From assembly GCA_950022655.1 (NCBI GenBank), contig OX465580.1:44700028-44764027 (forward strand): a stretch of DNA of 64,000 nucleotides, in the 5' to 3' direction. Position 1 is the stretch's first letter, and every line of letters starts with the position of its first letter. Both the position numbers and the translations under genes were made by a program. This DNA is from Alentia gelatinosa. Lineage: Eukaryota > Annelida > Polychaeta > Phyllodocida > Polynoidae. Under the pieces are notes generated by a model that was given only the letters and a program-made list of their open reading frames with translations, had not been told where the DNA came from and did no database searches. Below, piece by piece: positions 34,106 to 47,300 of the stretch.

Positions 34106-37100
34106 CTAACATAAATCAGTTAATTGGATTACGGTGGCCATAGCGCTCTCTAAAGCAGCCCATAGCTTGACCAGTGGTCAGTGCACGGACGAGGGGCCTA
34201 CCTATTATCATTAGGCGCAGGCACATAAAATATCGTTATCGGTCGTCATCTGGGGTTATTGTGTTAGTCGACGGTGATATGAATCAACGGGTGAAGACTG
34301 AGAGAGACCCTGGCGGTACGAACGTCTATAAGTGCGGCACCCACGATCTGTTCACCTTATGGCCAGATCTGGCTACGTGAGGACTGATATACAGGGACAG
34401 CTAGTACCATCTAGACTGAATACATTGAAAATATGAGGGAAATTGATAATCGTTCAACCATTGAATCATATGAGACAAATATGTTTGGAAATCATAGATA
34501 TATATATGTAGGCTGTATACAGGAAAATGAATTAAGATTTCTCTTAAAGATAATTCAAATGATTCGCAGGAAAATGTCGAAACAACGTCATCCTGATATT
34601 GTGTACTTTATTGAACCAATGAGGTTGTCTTTTCATTAGCTTATATTTCCCTCTTTTTTTCAAACATTTATACAATCCTTTTGAATAAGTTCTGATTCGA
34701 CAGATGAATCTGAGTTTATGCTGTGTATTCCCTGTTCTTTTGTATTTTTTTTATAAGACTGATATAGTCATATGTTTCCATTCAGTTCAACTTAACTGAA
34801 TTACCGTAAATTACATCCATCTTTGAGCGAATCTAAAAATGTTACAGACATTACAAATGTACGACCTGGAACAGATGTCGGCACAACCTACTAAGTCATT
34901 GCTCTTTGTGTTCCAAAGAGAGCAATCAAACACTGCTAATGCATGTACACAAGATTCAACAGAACGAACATAAAGACACCTAGAGTGTTTTGGACAAAAA
35001 TTTCTTTTTTTCCCCCTTGAAAATAATAATTGTCAACTTTGCAAGCCAAACACACTCACACAATCGCCGTTAAAGCGTAGGGCGTGAGGGCGGAGTAAGG
35101 TGCGTGATTGGCGAGGCAGCAGATATGACGACAAAATCAGTTGGCGCATGCTCACAGAGGGTGTTGTACAAAGACTTGTATCGAGCGCCTTGTGAGAGGA
35201 ACAATTCCAAAGCGGATTCGTGGAAGCAGACGGTTGTATGATGTAATGCGCTTGTCGTAAACATGGGACGGTTTCCGATTCAAATGTCGTCTGATAATTT
35301 TTTTTATCCACTACACAATTGTTTGAGTGAATTTATAATGTTTTTGAACTATCTTACTACAAATTGGTGACAATAATTTGCTTTTAGCTGTATCTAAAGG
35401 ATACTATTTACTGTTAGTGACAGAAATTGTAAGGTTTAAGGGAACGATTGATTATCCGCTGAGACGAATCGTGCAGCGAAACGATTTGTTGAAGCTTAAT
35501 GTAAGACTGTCAAAGGGAGGTATTGTGGCCATCGCTTCGCCATGAAATCTGCTGTTTGCCCACCATTCAAAGGGGACTTAAGATGAAAGATTTGGACCGA
35601 CGGATTTAGCATTGTGATACCTGCTTCTGATTGATTCTGTTGCTATGGTTTCGGTTGTCGAGACGCAATAGATCTGTTCCGGTATTCAATCACAGACTGC
35701 AGACTCTCACCTGGAATCTGGGTTGACTGATCTAGACAATGTTTAACTAATCAGATATATAATGCTGCACCCGACAATCCGACCCTATTTCATGTGCGTT
35801 TTCATGTCATAACACATCATAGTTTGATTAGTATGAATATATTCCCCATTGCAAACATTCTTAGTACAACGCGAATCATGATTTAAATGTCAGAACCTGT
35901 AAAAGAAAAAAAACACCTTTATCTTCCTTTGATAATTAGATACGATACTATCATATCAGCGATTGCCTATTCACACAATCAAGCACTTTATTAATCACTT
36001 ATAACGGTCTTCTCTGTATAGAAAAGGTTTATCACGGGCATTAGTTTATGATGAAAGGTAATGCTTTAACTATTTGTAGTACTCATAGCTTTACAAGGTA
36101 ATAAAACGGATTTTATGTATGGAAGGATAAATAAAAAATCTTTCTAAATATTTATATTAAAACCTTAATACATATCCATATACTGGAACATGCAGATACA
36201 CAATTATTACAGCCAAACATAACATAGAAAATGAATCTACATTCTTGTGATGTAAATTAGATACATGTATCGAGTGAGATAACTTCTTCATTTTATTTGA
36301 CTATTTTGTATTCTAGCAACAAACCCTTTCCTAACTTGATGTTGAATACCATGAAGTGTGCCAAGGTTCTTCAAAGAGCGCCGACGGCTAGGACTGTTAA
36401 GGTTAATTACATGTCTCAGGGTACAGGCTCTAATATCCAGGTCACGCTATCTATTGTGCCACATGACCCATTCTCCAGTTGTGTCCATTCCCACCCAGCC
36501 TAGAGACTGACCATTGTCCGGTCTCCGGACCACTAGGTCAGTGTCCAGCACCCCCAGGTGGCATATGGCTCTCCTGGGAGTTGTGCGTTGTGAGAGGATG
36601 GGTAATCTTGGGCGGCATGGCTTCTGACGGTTGTCTCTGTCACAGGTCAGGGGTTGCACTGGGTATGTTAACTGTCACGGCTGTTGTTTTGGAAGAAGTC
36701 TTCTGAAAGGAAAATGGCAAAATTCTCACTAATTCATAAATATCCTATATATATATACGCACCTAACAAATGTTTTTGAGACAATGAAACACACATGCTA
36801 AAACAAGAGGTAGCTGAAACTTATCAAATCCCAAAACAGTAGCAATGAGATAAGGATTCCGTTCGTGGAAGAAACGTTATATCAAACAGAAAGCTTTCCT
36901 TAAACACAACATTCATTCAATAAACGTTTGATCCCGGTTACTCGAGTTTTGTCCCGATCCTGCTCTGGCTCGGTTCCTGTTCGGGTCAGTGCTGCAGCAG
37001 TCCCCGATTAGGGCCCGAGTGGCAAACCAATTCGGCTATCTAAAAGGGAATCAAATAGTTGTTTCGAGCGCCATATATGCTACAGAACGATCTTATCATT

Positions 37101-38016
37101 TAAGGTTTTGATATAATTTCAATTCTCAGTAATTATAGAAGAGAGCACCTTATCACTTTTGGGCAAGAGACGAGGAGTGTTATGATCCTCAAATCATCCA
37201 TGGACAATATGTCATGCACCACAGTACCCATTGGACGATGCGATCATAACCCTTACCTACCCAGAAACGAATTAACGAAAATTACACTGGATTATATTTC
37301 TAGTGGCATTTGACCTCTCATTCCCCGAAACATTTTCTACTCATACTATATAGTTCAGCATTGGTAGTGCTTTAGACATAACAATTAAAACATGTCATCG
37401 CACCATCTATTTCGCATCAGATATTTGATTTTATGGTCAGATAGATCCCTATTACAAGATAAATACAACTCACTGATCAGCCAAATATTGGTTCTTTGTT
37501 CACGTTTTAGTGACGCCGCAAGGTAAAGCGGGTACGGTGACTTATTAACCTTCATACATCATGTCACCATGAACCTGATTCTACTTCTAGTCATTCTTGT
37601 CATATTTACATGTATACTTGTAACCGTTACGAATATATTAGTTACATGTGAGTCTTTGAGCACCTGAATTAACTTTTGGAAAACCTCTTTCAGAAGATGT
37701 TTTCCTGCAAAGCACGTCTTTGGAAGTGGTCCCTTTACATGTGCTAGTGCACAATCACCGTACATGTTTCTTTGCTCAAAACAAAACAAGTACAAAAGCT
37801 GATTATTTGGTATAAGAATCCATACTATAGTGAAGCGTTTGGTACATGTGCAATTCTACTTGTTCTTGCATGTTATGTTCTGTTTATTTCACATACGGCG
37901 GTGTTCAGACTTTTCTTGTATTGGAAATAGTTCTACTTTATGAAAGGGTTATTCCAATCTTCATTTCACGCCTCATCTACACTTGGTTCAGAAAATCTCA
38001 TAACAAAACGCGTGAT
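34106..38016. other. Long AT-rich non-coding stretch
   Basis: No gene recognised. AAATGTCGTCTGATAA at 35282-35297 is a near-match to the recurrent motif. Bases 36470-36700 are GC-richer, with 70-75-codon frames on both strands but no domain or clear splice sites. Confidence 0.4.
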
Positions 38017-38078
38017 GTAGTGATGTAGTGATCAATAACATACCCAAGTAGTGATGTAGTGATCAATAACATACCCAA
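38017..38078 (+). repeat. 31-bp perfect tandem duplication
   Basis: A unit starting GTAGTGATGTAGTGATCAAT and ending ACATACCCAA occurs at 38017-38047 and 38048-38078. GTAGTGAT is itself internally doubled. Confidence 0.95.
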
Positions 38079-38375
38079 ACTGCATCATATCCATGTAGCG
38101 TAACTTTTAATTTAAGATCACCATCGTTTCAAGTCTGCTCTGTAGTGGAAGTGTTAAGTTGCATGTCAAGTGCCTGTTCATGTAGAGAGCAGGCACATAG
38201 AAAAACACAAAGGAAGCCGAGCCCACAGCTCCTTTTAGGTTTACAGTGTGACAGTCTGTGTTTTCACAGTGAACTTAGCCTTTTGGAGACAAATCATGCA
38301 GAAACTGGAGTCCATTCTGGCCTATTCCAAGCGGAAGAAGGTATCTCCACCTATCGGCGTGTCCTGTCAACCGAG

Positions 38376-38388
38376 GCAGACGACAATT
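38376..38388 (+). promoter_or_regulatory. Recurrent GCAGACGACAATT motif
   Basis: Exact 13-bp match to the form at 14742. It is within an otherwise ordinary segment (38145-38430) with two overlapping 60-81-codon frames lacking domains. Confidence 0.4.
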
Positions 38389-38430
38389 AAATGCCGCTCT
38401 CAGTCATCGGTGCGAAAATGTAAAGTCTAA

Positions 38431-39320
38431 CATTTTGTTCAGTTCAGGTGAATGTCAGGCTTCATAGGGTGCAACGTTGACCACGAAGGCGGACTCGAAT
38501 AGAAGGAATAAAGAGGTCCCTTATATCAGTTTGCAAACTGCATTTTTATATCAGCACAATGGGCCACCTGTGAGTTAAAACGTAACTGTCTGAAAAATCT
38601 GTACATGAGCATCTAACATTTGAAACATTCTGTGAGGGTCCCAATAGAGTCAGCTGCACTTAGGAATTATAATGCATTTTGATTTTGCAAAGGAAACATG
38701 AAAGCTCCAATGTTAACTGAAGGTGCGATGTCGCAATCAATTATGATAAAAGCTTGGGATTTTTTTCAGTTTTATTCTAGGTTTCTTACTATGTGCCATT
38801 GTTATCTAAATTTTTCCAATCATACTCGGATCTACAACGCGTATGGTCCGCAATTCTTGGCTGAAAAGAATTTTCCGCCTTGGTTAACGCCAGATCTTAC
38901 TAAAAATATAAAATGTTGTGTTTAGATATGATATACATATTTATGTTTTGGCCAAAGGCGACAAACCAGGCGTATGCAAATGCTCATCCTATTGCTTACT
39001 ACATCACCAGCATTGTATCCTATTAAGATCTTATATGACAAATATATCGACCTCCTTTAACCGAAAAAACCCAATCTCACAAATAATATATATCATGAGG
39101 GCGGGATCTTAAAGCCAAGTACAAATATGAAGATTTTCTAATTCAATCAAAATACATTGCACCTCATGATGCAACAGGAAATGAAAAAAAGAAGATAATC
39201 TCGCAGAATTCAAGGATAACCCACCTCAATAGGCCTCTGGACTCCAACCCCATCCCCGCTCTGACATGCCCAGAGAGCGCATGATCGTGATAGGTTTCGA
39301 GCACGAACCACAACATTGTC
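38431..39320. other. Non-coding stretch
   Basis: Short open frames only (38698-38925 and 38918-39112). Nothing recognised. Confidence 0.45.
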
Positions 39321-39329
39321 ATCCTCCTC

Positions 39330-39910
39330 TTCGTGACGTCACAACCCATGTCTTGTTTGGGCGGTTGACTGCTTGACGAATGGATGAGAAAGATCCCTGA
39401 CCAAATTACTACCGTCTCCGCACGGCCAGGGACTGCTGACCGCGTGAAAACCGCACGGTCAACATTCCCCAGGGGTTCACCGCCCCCACCCCCAACCCCC
39501 TATATCCCAACTACCAGCTACCAACACTGCACCGCTCCTGGCCGCGCGCACCCAGCCGCTTAATGTGATCAGATTCGTCGGTTACATGTAGCGGCCACGT
39601 GCCGTTCCGGTTCCGGTAAGGGGAGTCTGGGTAAATGTTGACGGACCAGGTCACGTGTTTGTAGATGAGAAAGTTCCCTGATCGTCGCGCTCAGAGCAAG
39701 GTTTGCGCTCTTTGTAGCACTCAGATCGCTCCATATCATCCACCGACCCCACTGCCCCCTTCCGTCCATACTCCGATACTCTTCCTTATCACCGTACAAT
39801 GGGTTACAGCCCCTACAGGCCCCAACCCCACCCACCCACCATCGCCCGCTTGATCGCCGATTCATTCGCTGATTGAAAACGAGGCTTGCTCTCCCGCGCA
39901 GGCGCCAGAT
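39330..39910. promoter_or_regulatory. CpG-rich promoter-like island
   Basis: GTGACGTCACAA at about 39332-39343 (a full CRE palindrome), GGTCACGTGTTTG near 39650, GCCGCGCGCAC near 39541 and CCCGCGCAGGCGCC near 39892 (NRF1-like). The frame at minus 39569-39865 (98 codons) lies inside but is Gly/Arg-biased and unrecognised. Confidence 0.45.
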
Positions 39911-40584
39911 TTGGTTTCCGTCTCCGGTGGCAAACGCTTGAGTAGAACAACAGAATGCGGTTTGCTCATAGCCTCCTGAGAATTACAGTGCTTCTCATTG
40001 TCTTGTTTTTCTCTTTTTGGTTCTTCATTTATTTGTGTAAGTGTGTGTATCAGATCCATGGAGTGAGGTATTGTTGAGCAGTGGAATAATAAAACATCTC
40101 AAGCGTGTAAACCTTGCCATTTGACAGTAAATAAAAATTAATATAACCATGTCGGAAATTGTCCATAGATTATCAAGTAATCACTTAGATATTCACAAAT
40201 ACCTCTCTTATGTCAATAAGCTGAATGATATGAACAATTAGACTACCGTTACCTCATAGAAATATACCTATATGTACCTTCTGTTATTGTGTATGTGCAT
40301 TCTGTAGGTACCAACAGATGACAGGAATAGGAAAGGGAATCGCTTACAGACTGCCAGAAAGCTAACAACAGCAAGAAAGGTAACGCATTCTATGATACAA
40401 ATATATTGAATTAGATTTATTTCAACAACATATGCAAAGTTTTAGATTGAACCATCTCATGAGATTTGAAACATTGCCAGTTGGATATAGAGATTAGAAC
40501 TGCCACGTGATTTCATGATACGATAGGTTTATGAGATAAATTCTTCGAGAAAATTATTCGTTCTGATACTTCTTTAGCCTTTAT

Positions 40585-40737
40585 CTTTATCCTACCCCTA
40601 ATATAAAATCCCATAGGCTTAACATTGAGTTTCCGTATGCCACGCTGACTGGCATACGGAGTTTTATATGCCACTAGTGGCATACAGAATTGTTATCACA
40701 TAATATTCCATAATCGAGGAGACGGGGTAGGATAAAA
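40585..40737. mobile_element. Foldback MITE with TTTATCCTACCCC ends
   Basis: TTTATCCTACCCC (40586-40598) is inverted at GGGGTAGGATAAA (40724-40736). Inside, TCCGTATGCCA is inverted as TGGCATACGGA, and ATGCCACTAGTGGCAT is an exact palindrome. There is no open frame. Confidence 0.8.
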
Positions 40738-40751
40738 TCAAAACCTGATTC

Positions 40752-40872
40752 GTTTTAATCTTGGTCATCGCATGCCACTCCTAGAGTTTTGGCTCCAGAC
40801 TTCACTCGGCTTCGCCTGATGAAATCACTATGCCAAACTCCAGTCGTGGCATAAGGCGGCCAAGATTAAAAC
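40752..40872. mobile_element. Second foldback MITE, GTTTTAATCTTGG ends
   Basis: GTTTTAATCTTGG (40752-40764) is inverted at CCAAGATTAAAAC (40860-40872). CATGCCAC is inverted as GTGGCATA, and CTCGGCTTCGCC lies in the middle. It shares the TGCCAC/GTGGCA words with the adjacent foldback, so the two are probably halves or relatives of one family. Confidence 0.8.
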
Positions 40873-42199
40873 TCATCCAGTTTACGATAATATGGACATG
40901 ATCATGAATGTCTTTGTCTTAAAAAGAGAATAATTACACATGCCTATAATGACTTCTATGAGATGTTGCTCTTGAATAGGAAAGTTGATATATTTCTAGC
41001 ATTGCTAATGCAAACTTTACAATATGCCTTTTGTTGGATAAATCTGAGAGACATTATAAACCTTTGACAGTGCATTGATTTTAAAGCCAAGTTCGACAGC
41101 GGATGGGCAAATATATATGTATGGACATGGCAATACCCTCTAACAACAAAATGGAAAATATGAAATTAACTCCAATCTAGGCATCGTCATCTGGCATCTA
41201 CTCCCAGGGTCAGACATGGCCGACGACATTTAGTTTAGGCGGGAAATAAGGAGGTTGCTGGTGATTTAATGAGAGAACCCTGGAGCAATCGAGTCTCCAA
41301 TTCCTTCTGTTGGTTCCTGATGAGCGGAATAGATTTGGCTGACTGTAAGTATGCACAGACATGATATAGGGCCACCCCGACTCCAGGCACAAGCTAGAAG
41401 AGTCATTCATTAATTTGCATTTCAAAATAATCTTTGCGAAGGAAAGATCCTTGCTAAAACTTATCCATCGTCCAGTCAGATCTGTTTTATGTTTTATTAT
41501 TGATATATTTTCAAATATATCAAAACAGACTACAAAGTAATCACATACATTCAGTACGTTTTCTATTACATTGCATCTAGATCTTTTTGTATGTATCCGT
41601 CATATAACAAAACACAGCGATTCAAACTTATAGTGAAATAAAAGGAATTTAAGTTCGCTCCTAAATTTATTTGTACAAGGGTAAAATACACCTTTTATTT
41701 GGTATTACAGGCAACTACAATAAAACATTCTGCATTATGTGGGCTTAATGAATGATAAACCTCCATCTTGCACATTTTGCATGTTCCCAATTTGGAGCAG
41801 AATATTAGACGTCGGTACTTTAATAACGAGCTAATGGTGGTTCACATTTCATCTATAGAGTCATGCATTGTCCATCAATGTTGTGTATATACCAAAATAA
41901 ATATAGGTGAATAAATCTTACTGTAACACACACAACTACCTATTGAAAATACATTTATGAGCTATCTACACTCTCGGAAATAATATGATAATCTTATTTG
42001 AAATATCATATGCCTGATCATTGACAGCCGACTTCGAATAGCCTTCTTCGGATTGTGATTTACTATTTTCAGGATTACCTCCATTAAAACGTGATAGAAG
42101 AAATGAATGTGGTCAAGAAATATAATATGCTTATAATGAGCAGTCGCATATTTCATTGAAATATGCTCATTGCATTTTATTGTGATTTCAATCTGCAGC
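40873..42199. other. AT-rich non-coding stretch
   Basis: No gene or repeat recognised. Confidence 0.45.
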
Positions 42200-43060
42200 T
42201 ACCGCACGTGTCCAAATAAACCTCTCGTGTTACGTCACACGGATGTGTATTGCCTATCACGTGACGTTAAGTAAACCGTGGATTTCACAGTTTGTTCAAT
42301 GGTCGCCTCATAAAAACACAATGATCATTCACTGAGATCTCAATGAGGCCTGTCTCATTGAGATATTACTTTACCGACAAGACATAACAGGCGGTGTCAT
42401 TCTGTGGGCTCTAATGTAGACTCTGTCAACAGAAATATAAAGAGACCCTAATATTAGACATGTCTAAGCGGCACGACCACTGTGCCCCTACCAGTAAACA
42501 CGAGGGTCAGAACGCGCAGACGACATTTCGTTCAAAGCCGGAAACAAAAGGCGGACGCGACGCGTGCTTGCTGGGAACCCGAATTTAGAGGTGGGCTAAA
42601 TGTCGTCTGCTGCCCCCACAATGAATGTTTGCCACCTTCCGACATGGCCGCCGGCTCACTTCCGGTAATCGGACACCTAACCTGCGTGCACAACCCCATC
42701 CGTTCAGTTCCGGCTTCCAAACTCACGTAGAATCTCGCAGGCCACGCGACCGGAACGCGATAGTGCACGCGCACGCATTCGGGTGGGTCAATAGTGGGGT
42801 TCCTTCCCTCCCGGCAGCCTTATGACACTTGATCGGAGGGAAGGGTGCCTACTCAACTGGTAGCCCCTAGGAGAGCAGATTCAAAAGTTATAACCCCTAC
42901 CACCCCTACTTACCATCCACAATGGCGACCGCACGCGTCGCTTAACATACATGGCGTATTTGACGGGGTAAATCATGCGTGAAACTCGATGTCCGGTACA
43001 ATTTAAACCCGTTGGCCGCTGAAGCTGACGTCAGTGGTCACGTGACAACGACGGGCCCTG
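42200..43060. promoter_or_regulatory. Large CpG island with CRE, E-box and paired GCAGACGAC motifs
   Basis: Starts with GTTACGTCACACGG and CACGTGACGTTAAG (about 42229-42270). An 11-bp-arm hairpin lies at 42337-42364 (ATCTCAATGAG). Facing motif copies lie at 42516 and 42610. ATGGCCGCCGG near 42645 and ACAATGGCGACCG near 42919 (YY1-like), CACGCGCACGC near 42767, TGACGTCA at 43026-43033 and CACGTG at 43039-43044 follow. Open frames of 66-82 codons on both strands are probably GC-driven. It is a good candidate for one or two transcription starts, but no transcript can be attached. Confidence 0.5.
42516..42610. repeat. 95-bp unit bounded by inverted GCAGACGACATTT
   Basis: GCAGACGACATTT (42516-42528) faces its exact inverse AAATGTCGTCTGC (42598-42610). 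The CpG-rich interior contains GCGACGCGTGC. It could be a pair of oppositely oriented binding sites or a tiny inverted-repeat element. No target-site duplication is evident. Confidence 0.75.
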
Positions 43061-43886
43061 AAGAGGAAATAGCCTTGAAAAGGTCATAGCATGAATTCAA
43101 GTTCGCCTGTCGTGCTCATATTTGTAGGCAACCGGAAGGTGATCTTTATTGAATGAGTAGAAATTGATTCTCCAATTTGTTCTTCAAATTGGCTTATCTC
43201 TATCTATTGCCTCGACATTATATAAACGAACGAACATCAAGACATTGAGAATGCCATAGTAGATATGAAAACTGAAATAATTTATCTTTCATTGAAATTT
43301 AACCAAATTTAGCGAAAATACATGTAAACATGCTTTTAGGTTGTATTTTCTTTCAGAAATATACTGTTATGTATGCGAGTCAGACGTCTAACCGATAATA
43401 TAAAGATACAATTTTACAGAACGACCTGACCATGCTGAACAAGCTATAAAACTCGATAACAATGTAGGGTTCGTACGAAACTCGGTGTTTACTTGTACAA
43501 GCACGGTAGGTCGTTACACATTTACTATTTGCCCGAAATTGATAAAATGATTAACTTAATATGGCTTAACAATTAATGTTATAGTCGACACGCACGGAAC
43601 AGCGTTCCGTGTTTTGCCGTACGGTATTTTTATGTTATATTGCGAAACGATGTGTATTTTCAATATATATTATACGGCATGGGTATATCGTAATGGTTAT
43701 TATGAGATTTCATTCAAACCTCATTATATCATCAAGAGTGGAATAAAATGAAAAGGATGAAGAACTATTAACGCGGTAAGCGGTACATGTTCATCGATAT
43801 CATATGGATAATGCCGTACATACATGGACATGTATTTATACCCGCCAGATTATATCAATAATGTGTTATACGTATGATGGGAACGA

Positions 43887-43998
43887 GCAGACGATGTCCT
43901 TTCTTAAGCCGATATCTGATCGGTGCCTGCAATGCACCATTGTGGCTGAGCTACTCAGGGACCAGCGAAATGAATTTGAGGACACTTTTGTCGTCTGC
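43887..43998. promoter_or_regulatory. Facing pair of GCAGACGA motifs
   Basis: GCAGACGA (43887-43894) faces GTCGTCTGC (43990-43998), about 110 bp end to end, like the 42.5-kb pair. A 92-codon plus-strand frame (43804-44082) spans it with no recognised domain. Another inverted copy, AAATTGTCGTCTGC, follows at 44351-44364. Confidence 0.5.
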
Positions 43999-44364
43999 TA
44001 CAAGGCCTACCGTTGTGACCATTGTGTGACCCCCGTAGTCTGCTCCGGGGCAGCTGACCTCGTCACAGGAAGCTCCAATTAACGGATTAGCGTCGCTTAA
44101 CCGGCGGCAAACGTGTGACGTCATGTTAGCAGCCATGACGCCAGTGTCATTCAAAGTGGGCGTCGGGGACTTTGCGAAGATTCTGACGTAAATCGCTTGA
44201 TTACCCTCAGATTATCGGCTCGTTACTTTTAATCACTCGATACTGTTTGGGGAGGTGTGAGAGCGGAGCCGGGTTTAATGAAGGGCTGCGGGCTGTGGCT
44301 GATGAGGCTCAGTGACATTCTCCATTCACTTATCCACACACAGGCGTGGCAAATTGTCGTCTGC

Positions 44365-47300
44365 TTACGGCGCTAAGTGACTGTGTCTTTGGTTGTGTGC
44401 ATGTAGTTGTGTTAAGTAAGGTAGATTTATGGGAACCACGGAAATACTCAGAGACCTGATGTGAGGGTGGTGCTGGATTCGAAGAGGGCGTGTCAATGGA
44501 TGTAAGTAAGGCGACACAAAATTTTGAGTTCTAGAAAAGTGTAGAATTCAGCATCCGTCTGACATTGTGACTCCACTTGCTCATCATACCAATGCGGTAC
44601 TTTATCAATTCCATCCATCCTGCCTCTGCTATTGCACTGACCTTTTTCCGATACGATACACCTTTAATGAATTAAAATGGCTTTGCCACTTAAAATACTA
44701 AAGGGTACTTTTGCCAAAATTAGCAGGGTTATACTTAGAGGCAGTTTCTAAAGAGTCATATCGACATATCATAGTTCATCATTTATTAGACATTCTCATA
44801 GAGTAGAAGAGAATCATCACGATATCAGCCATTGAATCATATGAAGAACCTTAACCAGTATTCCTTTTATGTATAACACATAAATCGAATTCTTGCTAAA
44901 TTCTTTTCATTGAAAAACGATGTATAAATGTATCTGTGTTAAACTCACTACATATGTACGTTGGTCTGTAGTGTTTTTACCTGTTTCGAACTCTTATTTC
45001 TATATACTGCTTATGGCCCAGTCACAATGGCGTTTCTCCTACGTCTTTGAAAGGACACGAGTTCCACGTATTTAGTTCGCAAATCCAAGGTCTTTACATC
45101 TCACTGCGCAATACGTGCACTAACAGCATTGTTTTCATATTGTCAATAAGGACAAGCCTTCTGATACACAAAACAGAACATAATGAGAACCAAGAACTCG
45201 ACATTGTAGGAAGATTCACTGCAGTTAGAATGGCAGAGTGAATATTTAATTCTCAACTGGAGGACATGCAAGATGATCTATTTTCTCTTCTGGTATGTGA
45301 CATGTGCTCACTGTATAGGTGGGATTAACGATGCGGAACGTAGAGAATACCGATGTGCAATGCGCTTAAAATTTATAAGTACCTTTCGACGGGATGATTA
45401 AGTGATTTCCAACTGTAACACTCATTAAGCCGTGCAGCTTATTTGCTTTAACTTGATTCATGGACATTCTTTGATATTTTGTATTTTTGAATATAATAGA
45501 AATGATTGAAAAATTAAAGCTCGATACCTTATCATGGTATTATTGAGCGTACATTAAAGTATTAGGTGAATTGAGCTGGAAGGTCCATCAATTTGGTCCC
45601 ACACGAACCGCCTAAATGGTGCTTTCGTTTTTATACTATGTTTGGTTATCGATTGCCAAATGTAACTCTTTGTCTAATTCTGAACTTTAAGTCACTTTTG
45701 GACTTAAGCTTTGCACATTAAACCTACATATTGCACCTTATTAATAAAACGCATATGAGTTATTGGATGACAGACGAATGTATTATGTGAATTTCTCTTT
45801 TATATAGACAATCCACTACAAAATCAATCGAGTCGAGGATCGTACTTATCATTGTACTTACGAATCTATCAAAATCAAAATAATGTTTTGTAATTTCACA
45901 TGAATGACATTGGTGGTCTAAATTTCCACTGTAAATTCTCGCATGCCTTCACACAAGGGACTCTCAGTGCCTGGTCGATGAGTGTGTGGTCCAGTTTGCA
46001 GTATGTTAGGCTGATCTTATTGTTGTGGCGTAGTTAATATTTCACGTCCCTCACAATAAACCTGTCATCGCAAACACGGCTAATAAAAGACCTGGCAGAG
46101 ACTGTCACCACACAGTCTTGCAGAACCATTGACATTAATATACGTCATCTCTACTGGGTACTGCCAACATAGTCGATTTAAATGCTTATGGTATTCCTTA
46201 AACCTGTTCGATAGCAATGGTGAAATTTATTGATACCCACATGCTAATAAAATCAGGGGAGTATTGAATGTAATATTTAAGCTAGATGATTTATGTATAC
46301 CAGTATCCCTTCACCTCAGTAAAGAGGTACATGAGAAATAGCATAGGTGGGATGAATATACGAAATCCGGTTGGAGGTAAAACAGTACAATGGGACTAGA
46401 AACTAAAAAGAACCCCAAAAGCAAGTAAATAATTATGCAAACATAATGTTATCATAGGGACATTTTATAACCTGGTACTTAATCAATATGGGTGGTATAC
46501 CTCTAACCAGTATAGGGCTATCTAAATACATGTATCTATTTCGCCTATGTCTCTTCTGTTACTTCATGAGAAAAGACAATAACCTTTTTCTTTTTCTATA
46601 ATGTGAAGTGTGTATCATTGGTACAGCTACAATCAGCACACCACTTACTTATTGGTATCAACAATCTTTTAGTAATTAAATAGAGCTGTAATATTTATCG
46701 GAGATGTTTGTAATATATTTTCTAGACGTTCAGCGAAGAAAGGTGATCATTTTAATCTAGATACATTGGCTGAAGTTTTCTGTCAAGTTGTACCATCCCA
46801 AATAAAGGCTAAATCACACAACAAAATAGTGCACATCAAATATTTACACACTCTGTCCCCCTGAAAAACATTCACCGCGCTTCGTATAAAGCAGAGTGTC
46901 CCCTGATACTGACAGAGCACGGCGGAACTCTTTTGTCAAAGAGGCCAGGATAGGTTGGATAGAGCACCCGCACCCTGGCGGGCCGCGCGATCACTAAAAT
47001 TTTCATTTCCGTTCGGCTGCCAAATGTTGTATCCAGATTTCGTAGGTTGACGACATGGTTGACTGCACACCTTCTCTGCCAACGCTGCCCTTTGACAAAC
47101 ATCCAAGAAAGATTCTTTAAAATAGGTGTATTCATAATTATTGTATCAGAGCTTTTTGTCAATATTGAATAAATGATCGGTCAAATCAGGATTTTTTGGT
47201 TTTTCTTATGGTTTCTGAAAAGACAAATTGACAACAGCTTTCAACTTACCACTGAACACTATGCTTGAACTGTTCCTGAATGCCTGATAGATTAGATTTC

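Noticed and set aside
42841..42900. tRNA-like segment (TACTCAACTGGTAGCCCC ... GATTCAAAAG)
   Set aside because: Box A is roughly right, but box B lacks GGTTCRA and no stem pairing is found.
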